Shown piece after piece: positions 33,238-42,141 of a stretch of DNA of 64,000 nt (position 1 is the stretch's first letter; each line of letters starts with the position of its first letter). This DNA comes from Oceanobacillus oncorhynchi (lineage in GTDB: Bacteria; Bacillota; Bacilli; Bacillales; Amphibacillaceae): the NCBI RefSeq assembly GCF_000821065.1, contig NZ_CDGG01000001.1:1674001-1738000 (forward strand), in the 5' to 3' direction. The notes below the pieces were generated by a model that ran no database searches, had not been told where the DNA came from, and was given only the letters and a program-made list of their open reading frames with translations. The position numbers were made by a program, and so were the translations under genes.

Positions 33238-34182
33238 ATGTCGAAAACCAAACGTTTAATTGAGCTAATGATGACAGTAAATGCAAAACGCAAATTCACA
33301 GCGAGAGAGCTGGCAGAGGAATTTAATGTTTCTTACCGGACGATTCTCAGAGATTTGGATGAATTAAGTGAGCTGGGAGTGCCGCTTTATTCAGAAGTTG
33401 GCGCAGATGGCGGCTATTACGTATTGAATGAGCGGATGCTGCCTCCGGTTTAATTAAAAGAGTCAAAAGCCATTGCGCTTTATTTTGCATTTCAATCCCT
33501 GCAATTTATTGGCTCTTTGCCTTTTGAAGCGGAAACAGGCTATGTTTTAAAGAAATTATATAGCTACCTGCCAAATGACGCGAAAATGCGTATTGATACG
33601 ATGAAGGATCGGATTGTTTTTTGGAATCCAAGTCGTGTACAAACCGCAAATGAACTGGATATATTATTAAATGCAGCGGTAGATCAATCTACGCTTACGA
33701 TTCAATATGACAGTCAAAAGGAAACAAAAGAGAGACTGATTCAGCCCATCGGCTTGTACAGTCATAATGGTTTCTGGTATTGTCCGGCCTATTGTTTTCT
33801 GCGTGAGGATATTCGTTTATTTCGTGCAGATCGAATAAAAAAAGCGGAGCTTACTAATGAAAAAGGGCAGGAATTGCCTTATTCATCAGTGATGGACTGG
33901 ATTGAGCTGTCAGAATCTGAGGTTTCTGACCCGATTCCGTTTACAGTGGAATTGACACGAGAAGGAGTACGGCGGGCGATGTCAGAAATGGATTTAGAAA
34001 GGCATGTTCAGAAGCGGCAGAACGGAACTGGGTGGGTGGAAATGAACATACCAAAGACCGAGCTGACATACTTTGTTGATCTGGCCTGGAATTTTGGCAG
34101 GGAAGCGCAAATTATAGAACCGGAAGAAGCAATAACCCTTATGAAAAGAAAGTTAAAAGATTTGCTGGAGAAATACCATTAA
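33238..34182 (+). pseudogene. HTH-WYL (YafY-type) regulator with an in-frame stop
   Basis: Frame 33238-33453 encodes an HTH_11 domain (KTKRLIELMMTVNAKRKFTA, then ELAEEFNVSYRTILRDLDEL) ending PPV and TAA. The same frame then continues without shift (LKESKAIALYFAFQSLQFIG...) through a WYL domain with IQPIGLYSHNGFWYCPAY and DIRLFRADRI. Joined, it is a 314-residue YafY-like regulator, so a single nonsense codon at 33451-33453 splits it. GGAGG lies 7 bases before the ATG. The WYL part has no proper start of its own. A recent inactivation, readthrough or a sequencing error are all possible. Confidence 0.85.
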
Positions 34183-34265
34183 TTTTTCAACTATTTTTAT
34201 CAATGATGACAGGATTTGTCATGATTCCATGATAGGGTAGAAAAAACAATGAAAGGATGAGCGTA

Positions 34266-34754
34266 ATGAATGCTGCAACTATTTTAAGAGACGAGTTATT
34301 AGCAGAGTTGGATCTTGGTATCCGGTCTATGGAAGGATTGTTAAAAAAGGTGGAGGAGAAGGATTGGAGTTACCAGCCGGCAGAAAATATGCGCAGCCTC
34401 AGGGAGTTGGCGCAACACATTGCATCGATACCAGAAGTAGACTTGAATCTTTGGCAGGAAAAGGATCAGGAGACAATTCAACAGTTAGAATCAAAATATG
34501 AGAAGCTGGAATCTTCCGAGGAACTGATTGAAGCGATGAATCGTGGCTTGCAATTGTACAAAAATTACATGCTTTCCTTGTCAGCTGACGATTTTTTAAC
34601 GAAAAAGACGAAACCCTTTTACCTGGAAAAAGGTGAAACACAGGCGCATTGGCTCGTGGAAGAAGTTTCTCACCTATTCCATCATCGGGGACAATTCTTT
34701 AACTATTTAAAGCAGCTTGGTTACGATATTAATATGTTTGATCTTTATGTTTAA
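34266..34754 (+). CDS. DinB-family protein
   Basis: A 162-residue four-helix-bundle protein of the DinB/YfiT type. The three expected metal-ligand histidines are visible: LAQHIASIPE (about residue 47) and EEVSHLFHHRGQFFN (about 135-145). Members are thiol-dependent (bacillithiol) S-transferases or of unknown function. AAAGGATG is 7-8 bases before the ATG at 34266; the ATG at 34257 is too close to it. It lies just downstream of the broken WYL regulator, a frequent neighbour of DinB genes, and may have been its target. Confidence 0.83.
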   Translation: MNAATILRDELLAELDLGIRSMEGLLKKVEEKDWSYQPAENMRSLRELAQHIASIPEVDLNLWQEKDQETIQQLESKYEKLESSEELIEAMNRGLQLYKNYMLSLSADDFLTKKTKPFYLEKGETQAHWLVEEVSHLFHHRGQFFNYLKQLGYDINMFDLYV

Positions 34755-34787
34755 TAGAAAAGAAACAGGATGGAGGAATACGGTATC

Positions 34788-34955
34788 ATGAACTTGGAGG
34801 ATGTTTTTCTAAACAATCCAGCGTCTTCTGTTAGAGAATTGGAAAGTGTCATTCAGGATGTTTATCAGCTTGTACAACGCGAATATCCGCAAATAGACAT
34901 GTCACTGGCTATTGACCAATCGCTATTTTTACGTCCTGAGCATGAACGAGAATAG
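34788..34955 (+). CDS. small hypothetical protein
   Basis: A 55-residue acidic protein (MNLEDVFLNNPASSVRELES...), or 61 residues from an ATG at 34770. GGAGG lies 11 bases before the ATG at 34788, a slightly long spacing. No domain or membrane segment is visible; helical prediction is likely from the sequence. It directly follows the DinB gene and may be in the same transcript. I do not recognise it; it is supported only by the ribosome binding site and clean codon use. Confidence 0.45.
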   Translation: MNLEDVFLNNPASSVRELESVIQDVYQLVQREYPQIDMSLAIDQSLFLRPEHERE

Positions 34956-34973
34956 AAAGCTGTATAAATAATA

Positions 34974-35020
34974 AGCGGATATAAGTTAGATGACACAGCC
35001 GCTAACTTATATCTATTTAT
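34974..35020. terminator. bidirectional terminator
   Basis: GATATAAGTTA and TAACTTATATC form a perfect 11-base stem between the small gene and the convergent LysR gene. Confidence 0.75.
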
Positions 35021-35037
35021 TATAGTATACAGCCAAG

Positions 35038-35958
35038 TCATGCTAACAAATGATTAAAAAATGTTTCAGCTGCCAGAGATAAGGAATTACCTTTTTTCGT
35101 AGCTAATCCAATTTTTCTCAAATCAATAACCTCGTCTATGTTTACTTCAAATAACTCTTTTTCAGCTAATTCTTTTTGTACAAGCTCTTTCGCAACAAAC
35201 GCAATACCCATACCAATTTTTGCACATTCGATTAATAATTCCACGCTGCCAACTTCTATATCAGACTGCACTTCCAATTCTCGTGTAAGAAAAAGCTGAT
35301 TTAGAAATTTCCTGGAGCTGCTTGCTTCGGAAAAAGAAATAAGCGGATATTCTTGGATTGCTGACAGAGAAAGTCTTTCTTTCGATAAGTGCTGAAACTT
35401 CTTCCCGGCAACAAATGTAGTGTGAAGACTTAAAAACTCCGTTATAGAAATATTATTTTGATGCACTGGCAGATGAACAATGCCAATATCAATCAGTCCA
35501 TTTTCCAGTTTTTCTAGAATCTGTGGTGTCGAGCCATGCTGTAACCTGATTTGGATGTCGGGATATAACTCTTGAAAGGTTTGTATATAGGGAAGAAGAT
35601 AATGCTTGCATGTGGAATCACTCCCTCCAACGGTAACAGACCCGTTTTGTAGATTTTTCATTTCTGTCATTTTTTGTTCTGCATGATGAATTAAATCAAA
35701 CGCTTGTTTGAGATAATCAAATAACACGTCCCCTTCCTTTGTCAGCAGAACTCCCTTTGATGTTCTGGTGAATAGCTGCATACCCAGTTCGTTCTCCAGC
35801 TGTTTAATGGAATGACTCACACTTGGCTGCGTAATAAAAAGACGATGTGCGGCTTTACTAAAGTTCTTTTCAATAGCTGTTATGTAAAATACACGATATA
35901 AGTCTGTATTTATGATATAGACACCACCTATAGCTCTTATTAAAAATAACAATTTCAT
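35038..35958 (-). CDS. LysR-family transcriptional regulator
   Basis: A LysR protein of about 291-306 residues. The winged HTH reads AIEKNFSKAAHRLFITQPSVSHSIKQLENELG, followed by LFTRTSKGVLLTKEG, and a periplasmic-binding-like effector domain fills the rest. The start is uncertain. The ATG at 35958 has no ribosome binding site and adds 15 residues before the family start (NTDLYRVFYI). AGGTGG stands before an ATC-ATA at that family start, so a non-AUG start or a lost ATG is possible. It is divergent from the EPSP synthase gene, its likely target; an ATAATCCAAATTAT dyad lies between them. Confidence 0.85.
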   Translation of the reverse strand: MKLLFLIRAIGGVYIINTDLYRVFYITAIEKNFSKAAHRLFITQPSVSHSIKQLENELGMQLFTRTSKGVLLTKEGDVLFDYLKQAFDLIHHAEQKMTEMKNLQNGSVTVGGSDSTCKHYLLPYIQTFQELYPDIQIRLQHGSTPQILEKLENGLIDIGIVHLPVHQNNISITEFLSLHTTFVAGKKFQHLSKERLSLSAIQEYPLISFSEASSSRKFLNQLFLTRELEVQSDIEVGSVELLIECAKIGMGIAFVAKELVQKELAEKELFEVNIDEVIDLRKIGLATKKGNSLSLAAETFFNHLLA

Positions 35959-36019
35959 TTATATCATAATCCAAATTATAATGAAGAACAAACAGCATCG
36001 GTTAGAAGGGGAGATAAAG

Positions 36020-37372
36020 ATGGAGGAAAATCTTATGTTTGACAGCAAAGCCAGAAGTCCCTGGACCTCTTTGCAAGGGATTGAAAGGATAACTGTTTCG
36101 CCTGGGAAGCATAGAATAGAGGATTCTATCACTATTCCAGGAAGTAAAAGTCTGACAAACAGAGCGCTTATCATGAGCGCTTTAGCAGACGGTAAATCCC
36201 AAATAAGCGGCATCTTAAAAAGTGATGATTCCTATTGGTGTATCGAGGCATTAAAAAAATTAGGAGTGAATATCAAGCTTCAGGGTAATACAGCGTATGT
36301 CAATGGAAACAGAGGTTGGTGGAATTCTGCTGATTTATATATAGGTTCAGCTGGAACCATTGCAAGATTTCTGCCAGGAGTCTTGGCTGCGTGTCATGAA
36401 GGAGAGTGGGAGCTGGAGGCGAGTCAAAGCATGCGTAAAAGACCGGTTGCACCGCTTATTGACGCTTTAAAAGAGCTTGGTGCTGAAATCGATTATTTAG
36501 CTGCGAAAGATTATTATCCATTGCGGATTAAAGGAACTGAAATGAAAGGTGGAGAAGTCAGCCTTTCAGGTGCAATATCCAGTCAATTTATCAGCGGGAT
36601 ATTGATTGCTGCACCGTGTTTCAATGAAACCACGACAGTAACCATCAAGGACGAAATTGTGCAGCATGCCTATGTTTATTTAACCCTGGATTTAATGAAG
36701 GAGTATGGTGCAGATGTACAAGATGATCATGCGCTCCAGCAAATCGTTATAAATCCTCAAGGGTACAAAGCGGAAGATATCCAACTGGAGCCAGATGCCT
36801 CTGCGGCCTGCTACTTTTTGGCGCTGGCGGCGGTGACAAACGGAAGGATACGGATAAATGGTTTGACAGAGAAAACCAAACAGCCGGATATTCAGATGCT
36901 GGAGGTCTTTGAACAAATGGGCTGTCGGGTTACGAAGGGCGCTGATTTTATTGAATTAGAGGGCACAATGAAACTAAAAGGCGATTTTGAGATATCCATG
37001 AAAGAGATGTCTGATCAGGCATTGACTTTAGCGGCAATCGCGCCTTTCGCAGATGGTCCAATAACGATTAAAGGTGTTGCACATATCCGCCATCACGAAT
37101 CTGACCGGATAAGTGTTATCTGTAAAGCATTAACCCAGCTGGGGATCATAACAGAAGAATTTAACGACGGGTTAAAAGTTTATCCTGGCAAGCCGAAACC
37201 AGCCTTATTAAACACCTATGATGATCACCGGGTTGCGATGGCATTGGCCTTGATCGGAGCAAGAGCAGAAGGAATCGAGTTAAACGATCCCGGCTGTGTT
37301 TCTAAAACATTTCCACCATATTTTGCGTTATTGGAGGATTTAGGTGTGAGGATAACAAAGCATCAAGCTTGA
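36020..37372 (+). CDS. aroA: 3-phosphoshikimate 1-carboxyvinyltransferase (EPSP synthase)
   Basis: A 450-residue protein; AAGGGGAGAT selects the ATG at 36020. It shows the two-domain EPSP synthase signature: IPGSKSLTNRALIMSALADG (about residues 39-58), IGSAGTIARFLPGVLA (about 106-121), MSDQALTLAAIAPFADGP, HIRHHESDRI and the C-terminal DDHRVAMALALIGA. The phosphoenolpyruvate loop is GSAGT instead of the common GNAGT/GNSGT. The gene stands alone next to a divergent LysR gene, not in an aro operon, so it may be a second, regulated copy. It catalyses the sixth step of the shikimate pathway in the cytoplasm. Confidence 0.88.
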   Translation: MEENLMFDSKARSPWTSLQGIERITVSPGKHRIEDSITIPGSKSLTNRALIMSALADGKSQISGILKSDDSYWCIEALKKLGVNIKLQGNTAYVNGNRGWWNSADLYIGSAGTIARFLPGVLAACHEGEWELEASQSMRKRPVAPLIDALKELGAEIDYLAAKDYYPLRIKGTEMKGGEVSLSGAISSQFISGILIAAPCFNETTTVTIKDEIVQHAYVYLTLDLMKEYGADVQDDHALQQIVINPQGYKAEDIQLEPDASAACYFLALAAVTNGRIRINGLTEKTKQPDIQMLEVFEQMGCRVTKGADFIELEGTMKLKGDFEISMKEMSDQALTLAAIAPFADGPITIKGVAHIRHHESDRISVICKALTQLGIITEEFNDGLKVYPGKPKPALLNTYDDHRVAMALALIGARAEGIELNDPGCVSKTFPPYFALLEDLGVRITKHQA

Positions 37373-37393
37373 TAATTACAAAGCGGCTGCTGC

Positions 37394-37603
37394 TTATCCA
37401 GTGCATATCATAATTATATTGCCATCAGGGTCGCTTATATTAAAATAAGCAAAATCAACAAATTCTACGATTTCCGATACGATCTCATATTGTAATTTTT
37501 TAATATGCTGATAAGCCTGATCAATATTATCTGTATGAAAATTAAATAGAGGGTACGGCAGCGGTGTGATTTCTTTTGTTGCACCAGTTGGTCCTGTATC
37601 CGA
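37394..37603 (-). pseudogene. N-terminally truncated VOC-family gene fragment
   Basis: Reading the minus strand gives about 70 codons ending in a normal VOC C-terminus: PLFNFHTDNIDQAYQHIKKL, then VEFVDFAYFNISDPDGNIIM and a stop. A TAA lies just upstream inside the perfect inverted repeat at 37604, and no start codon or ribosome binding site exists. The N-terminal half of the protein is missing. It looks like a glyoxalase-like gene cut off at the inverted repeat. Confidence 0.7.
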
Positions 37604-37648
37604 AATCCATTATAACATAATATTGGGAATATTATGTTATAATGGATT
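37604..37648. repeat. perfect 21-base inverted repeat
   Basis: The arm AATCCATTATAACATAATAT(T) at 37604-37624 is exactly complementary to 37628-37648, with a 3-base GGG loop. It borders the truncated VOC fragment. It has no T-run and is not a usual terminator. Confidence 0.8.
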
Positions 37649-37678
37649 GTCTAATAATGTATGTTTAGCCTATATAAA

Positions 37679-37714
37679 AACCAGCCTTCCTTCAAAATTA
37701 GAGAAAGGCTGGTT
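37679..37714. terminator. terminator downstream of the BCCT gene
   Basis: AACCAGCCTT and AAGGCTGGTT form a perfect 10-base stem; it lies 64 bases past the end of the minus-strand transporter gene, with an A-rich tract on the + side giving Ts on the minus strand. Confidence 0.7.
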
Positions 37715-37777
37715 CCGTTATGATTCAGCACAGTATAGCTGGCTATAAGACCTCCACTTCAAGAAATGAAGGAAGGA

Positions 37778-39316
37778 TTATGATAACGTCTCTTTTTTAT
37801 GATTCTCATACAAGTCTTTACATGCTTTCGGAGCTGTCCAGAAGGTAGTCAACAATAAGAACACAACTGGGACAGCAGTAACAACGATAAACGACTGTAA
37901 TGAATTGACACTGTTTTCACCAACGGATACAAGGACAATAGCTACTAAGCCCATAACCATCGCAAAGAAGGCTCTTAACCATCTTGGCGGATGCCCGTTA
38001 CCGGAGATAGCCATGGATATTGTTAGTGACATAGAATCTGTTGTTGTTAATACAAAGATGATTGTGGCTAATAGAAACAAGAAACTGAAAATGGTACCTA
38101 GCGGTAATTGTTCCGTAATCGCCATCATGGCAGCAGGCTGCCCGGATTCATTCAAGGCGGTCGATATCGATCCTGGAAGTTCTAATTCCTGGAAAATCCC
38201 GGTGCCGCCGATAACAGCAAACCAGATAGTCGAAACGACAGGAGCTATAATTGCAACAGCTACAATAAGCTCGCGAATGGTCCGTCCACGCGAAATGCGG
38301 GCAGAAAAAACAGCCATCATTGGGCCGTAGCCGATAAACCATGCAAAGAAAAATACAGTCCATAAGTTGAGCCATCCTTCATCACCGCGATAAGTGCTGA
38401 ATGGAATAAGTTCATTCACATAGAGCCCGAACGCTTCAAGATAATGATTGAAAATAAAATATCCTGGGCCAAGTATCAATACGCCAATAATTAATGCTAC
38501 CGCCAAAATAACATTAAAGCTGCTTAAAAGCTGAATCCCCCGATGAAGGCCGGATACAGCAGAAATAGCTGCGGCGACAACGAGTAAAATAATAATGGTA
38601 ATATGAACGGCTAGTGTATCCGGAATGTTTGTAATGGCGCTCAATCCGTAGCCTGCCTGCAATCCTAAAAATCCAATCGGACCAATCGTTCCAGCTGCAA
38701 CAGAAATAATTGCAAAGGAATCGACAATGGTTCCAAATGCACTTTTATAAATAACTTTTTCTCCAAAGATTGGATAGAGAAGGGATCTTGGCTTTAATGG
38801 CATTCCTTTATGATAATGGGAATACATCAACACAATCGTGCCAAGTGTCCCTAAAATCGCCCATGAGAGGAATCCCCAATCAACAAAGCTCATTGCAAGC
38901 GCAGGTACAACGGCCTCCGGTGATGCATTTTCAATTCCTGAAAAATGAGGAGGAACCTCCAGAAAATGACTCAAAGGTTCTGCGGCTGCCCAAAACACAC
39001 CGCCTCCAGCTAATAAAGTACACATAATTATAGAAATCCATTTAAATGTACTCATTTCCGGTTTATCAATATTCCCCAAACGGATTTTTCCATATTTCGA
39101 AAAGGCTAATATTAAAGCTATAAAAAACGTTCCAAGTATAACGATCTGATAAATGATTCCAAAATAAGTAGCTGACCAGCCAAATAAAGTGTCCACCATA
39201 TTTGCAACAAAGTCTGCGTTAACCAGCGCGGCTATGACAAATAGGATAAGCGCACCGCCACTTATCAGAAATGTAGGTAAATCTAAAGAGTTCTTCTTTT
39301 TATTTGAAGCTTGCAT
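37778..39316 (-). CDS. BCCT-family betaine/carnitine/choline transporter
   Basis: A 512-residue protein with 12 membrane helices. The BCCT motif region reads FFAWFIGYGPMMAVFSARISRGRTIRELI, with the substrate aromatic cage expected in the preceding helix (WLNLWTVFFFAW) and GGGVFWAAAEPL earlier. Members import compatible solutes with Na+ for osmoprotection, which fits a halotolerant Bacillaceae. Compared with OpuD-type proteins the C-terminal tail is short, so osmotic activation through it is uncertain. GGAGGAAAAG precedes the ATG. It is monocistronic. Confidence 0.9.
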   Translation of the reverse strand: MQASNKKKNSLDLPTFLISGGALILFVIAALVNADFVANMVDTLFGWSATYFGIIYQIVILGTFFIALILAFSKYGKIRLGNIDKPEMSTFKWISIIMCTLLAGGGVFWAAAEPLSHFLEVPPHFSGIENASPEAVVPALAMSFVDWGFLSWAILGTLGTIVLMYSHYHKGMPLKPRSLLYPIFGEKVIYKSAFGTIVDSFAIISVAAGTIGPIGFLGLQAGYGLSAITNIPDTLAVHITIIILLVVAAAISAVSGLHRGIQLLSSFNVILAVALIIGVLILGPGYFIFNHYLEAFGLYVNELIPFSTYRGDEGWLNLWTVFFFAWFIGYGPMMAVFSARISRGRTIRELIVAVAIIAPVVSTIWFAVIGGTGIFQELELPGSISTALNESGQPAAMMAITEQLPLGTIFSFLFLLATIIFVLTTTDSMSLTISMAISGNGHPPRWLRAFFAMVMGLVAIVLVSVGENSVNSLQSFIVVTAVPVVFLLLTTFWTAPKACKDLYENHKKETLS

Positions 39317-39484
39317 TACTTCTTTTCCTCCAGTTTGTTAATTATTCTATCCATTTATTCTTCCTCCGAATCCCAATTTCTATTTAATGAGTATATACTT
39401 TTTTTACGAGGGGAAATGCGAAAAAGCCCCGACATGTTCTTTTATTATCATGAAATAGGCAACAGAAACGCAGAAAAATAAAAA

Positions 39485-39521
39485 GTGGAATCATACTCCA
39501 GCAACGGAAGTATAATTCCAC
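39485..39521. terminator. hairpin in the BCCT-GltS intergenic region
   Basis: GTGGAAT-C-ATACT pairs with AGTAT-A-ATTCCAC (13-base stem with one internal mismatch). No strong T-run follows on either strand, so its role is uncertain. Confidence 0.4.
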
Positions 39522-39611
39522 CGTTCTATACCCTAAATCACTTTAATCAGATTGTCAATCATACATCCTTATTTGAAATTATCTCTTTTTTTGCAAAATA
39601 ATTATTGGTTA

Positions 39612-39794
39612 AAGAAGATGTAGAAGAAATAACATTAGAAACAAGTCAACGATAAAAGTTATTGCAACTGGTGAAATAATTGCAGGAGCTGGTACTTCAA
39701 GTACAATGACTACGGCCTATCAGCCTGACGCTTTGTCTATTGATGGATTATTAAAAGAAGCCCCAGATTCAGCAAATGTTGCAGTATCTTGGTA
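39612..39794 (+). pseudogene. possible gene remnant
   Basis: Two neighbouring frames look coding: EDVEEITLETSQR (ending in TAA near 39654), then, one base shifted, VIATGEIIAGAGTSSTMTTA-YQPDALSIDGLLKEAPDSANVAVSW and a stop at about 39792. There is no start codon or ribosome binding site. The protein could not be identified. The clean amino-acid composition across 45 codons suggests a decayed gene, but this is weak. Confidence 0.3.
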
Positions 39795-39877
39795 ATTCTC
39801 GTTAGGGGTATTATTTTCTGGTGCTTCAGAGTTAAAAAGCAACAACATGAAATAGTACTCATGCTGTTGCTCATATG

Positions 39878-41284
39878 CTAATCGAATTCTTTCCTTTTTC
39901 CAAAGTATAGGGTACCTAATAACCAAAATGCAGTGGTTAATAAAATCACTGCTATTAATACAGGAATTGCTCCAAATTGGATGATAAATGGTACGGAAGC
40001 AGCAGTTACAAGGCCGCCACCAACCATTGGTTCAAATAATATTTGTTTATAACCAAACGCATTGAGTGCAGGCGATTTATTCTCTGGATCCACAATACGC
40101 ATAAGCATTATTCCTGTCGCTGCAACTCCGGTACTTTGACCAAAATCTCCAATTCCTCGTTCAAACCAGTAACTCGGAATCATCTTAGGTCCGAGATATA
40201 GGAAGAGGAAGATATTAAGAGCTATACCGACAATGGAAAGTAAAATAAATGGAATGATATTAGCTCCAATTACTTGCAAGCTTAGTGAAGCCATGGCACT
40301 AATGATTAGAAAATCCAGTGCTACTCCTTGTATTGTGTTAATCGTATCCCGATCAACTAGTTCATGATAATCAAAGCGGGATAGAAAGATTTGGACAATT
40401 ATCCCGCCAATCATTGCAAATGGAAACAAAGGAACATATTCAAATAAATAAATATCCAGTGCGCTTCCATACGTTGCATCTTCTAACCAAACAAACGCTT
40501 CTAATAGTACATAACCAATGAATATAGAAATACCAATTAGACCTAAGTGAAATGCAAATGGTTCAATTGATAGCGGAGAGGTAGTTTTCGTACCTGCCGA
40601 TTTACGGTGTTCTTTATTGATAATGCCCGTTCGTTGTTCAAAAGAAATTTCATCGGGATGACGTAACGTCTGCGATTTCCCTTTTCGTGCAGCCCAATTC
40701 ACCATAATCATACCAATTACTACGCCGGACAGTATTCCTACCGTTGCTAAACCAATAGCAAGGTCATAACCTTCAGAGAATCCGAGTTCTTCAAATGTAC
40801 TTTGTAAGCCGGCAGCAGTGCCATGGCCGCCAACAAAGCTAATTTCAATCAGTGCTCCTGCTGCAGGACTAAGTCCAAAAAAGGGGGTTAATACGGTAAG
40901 CGTTAGTAATATACCTACTACGTATTGAGCCCAGGATATTGTGTAGCCTAAGGCTATTTGCGGTCCGCCAACCCTCCACATCTTTCTTGGCTTTGGTAAG
41001 ATAAATCCAATAAATAAACATGCAAAAACAATATTAATCAATAGCTCAGGTAAACCCGCCCAAACTTCTACCATATCTTCAGTAAAGAAGCCAGCATCAA
41101 GAAAACCATCTGTAGTTAGCCGGCCTAATACTTCCGGCCCCAATAAGAGTGCTAAGAAACCACCTATCAAAGACGTAGGTAAGAAGAGTTTTTGAAGGAT
41201 GGGGATTTTCAATCGGATAAGCTTCCCGATTACGAGCAGAGCGGCTAGTATAATAACAGCAAAACCGACAATTTGTAAGGACAT
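39878..41284 (-). CDS. GltS-family sodium/glutamate symporter-like carrier
   Basis: A 468-residue protein with about 12 membrane helices in two inverted repeats. The AAAGGAGTTTATCT sequence places the start at 41284. The motif FVGGHGTAAG in the first half is the hallmark hairpin of the GltS family, and the second half contains GIGDFGQSTGVAATGIMLMR. It imports glutamate or another acidic amino acid with Na+. A long cytoplasmic loop separates the halves. It stands alone, and a related carrier lies at 52128 in this window. Confidence 0.85.
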   Translation of the reverse strand: MSLQIVGFAVIILAALLVIGKLIRLKIPILQKLFLPTSLIGGFLALLLGPEVLGRLTTDGFLDAGFFTEDMVEVWAGLPELLINIVFACLFIGFILPKPRKMWRVGGPQIALGYTISWAQYVVGILLTLTVLTPFFGLSPAAGALIEISFVGGHGTAAGLQSTFEELGFSEGYDLAIGLATVGILSGVVIGMIMVNWAARKGKSQTLRHPDEISFEQRTGIINKEHRKSAGTKTTSPLSIEPFAFHLGLIGISIFIGYVLLEAFVWLEDATYGSALDIYLFEYVPLFPFAMIGGIIVQIFLSRFDYHELVDRDTINTIQGVALDFLIISAMASLSLQVIGANIIPFILLSIVGIALNIFLFLYLGPKMIPSYWFERGIGDFGQSTGVAATGIMLMRIVDPENKSPALNAFGYKQILFEPMVGGGLVTAASVPFIIQFGAIPVLIAVILLTTAFWLLGTLYFGKRKEFD

Positions 41285-41868
41285 AGATAAACTCCTTTTC
41301 ATAAAATTTTAAGAGGATTTCCAAGTAGAAATGAAATAAAAAATATTGAACTTCACTATACCCGTCATAATACTATGAAAAACATGTCATATTCTCTTTA
41401 GCGTACGTCAATGTTACATAAGTATCTCTGGAATAGAACTTGAAATGACTGCTTTATCTCGTATTATATTGCTTTTTAATTTTACTTTTGGTGTGCCGTG
41501 TTCTTAGGCGGGATAGGGCTTATATGGGGAGGGTAACCGGTGTGAGGGCTTATTATAGGTGGTGAATTAGGATGGTTTATTAATTATTTTTTGGAAATTT
41601 AAAGAGTGAAATAAACAATAATAAAGAATCGTCTTTGTTTTCAATGAACATTAACTCGTGATAAAAATAATGTCTTGCATTTTACACTTTTAACTGATAT
41701 TATCATTTTTAACATGTCAGAATTTGAATTAAGATTCTTGGTAGGATTTTGGTAGGTTTTTAAGGATATAATAGGATATTGGAAATTTAATTAATATAGT
41801 GATAAGCCATATAACAAGCTATGTGAGAGCATTAAAGGTAACAAAAGCTAATAACAAAATTTAATATT
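41285..41868. other. long AT-rich intergenic stretch, no gene seen
   Basis: About 580 bases between the GltS start and the FMN riboswitch. Promoters for both directions must lie here. I see no coding frame, clear palindrome or RNA motif. A 16-base word GGTAACAAAAGCTAAT (41837-41852) also occurs at 20176-20191. Confidence 0.6.
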
Positions 41869-41871
41869 ATT

Positions 41872-41999
41872 CTTCGGGGCAGGGTGTAATTCCCGACCGG
41901 CGGTGACAAACATATCGAGTTTGAAGTCCGTGACCCGCGTTTAGCGGTGGATCTAGTGAGATTCTAGAGCCGACAGTAATAGTCTGGATGGGAGAAGAA
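41872..41999 (+). ncRNA. FMN riboswitch (RFN element)
   Basis: All conserved blocks are present: CTTCGGGGCAGGGTG, AATTCCCGACCGGCGGTGA, AGTCCGTGACCCGC, GCGGTGGATCTAGTGAGATT, CTAGAGCCGACAGT and GTCTGGATGGGAGAAG. It controls the riboflavin operon. Confidence 0.97.
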
Positions 42000-42089
42000 A
42001 AGTAAGTCAACACATGAATGGGTGTAGTGTACTCTTTTTTGCGTACATAAAAACTGTTCAGGTGTATTGGATATAGTTTATTTAAGGAC

Positions 42090-42118
42090 GCCCCGTGATT
42101 TTTTCACGGGGCTTTTTC
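42090..42118 (+). terminator. riboswitch terminator before ribD
   Basis: GCCCCGTGA-TTTTT-TCACGGGGCTTTTTC: perfect 9-base stem with T-run, 90 bases after the FMN aptamer; FMN binding should promote termination. Confidence 0.93.
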
Positions 42119-42141
42119 GTGTTTAAGAAAGGAGGGAACGC

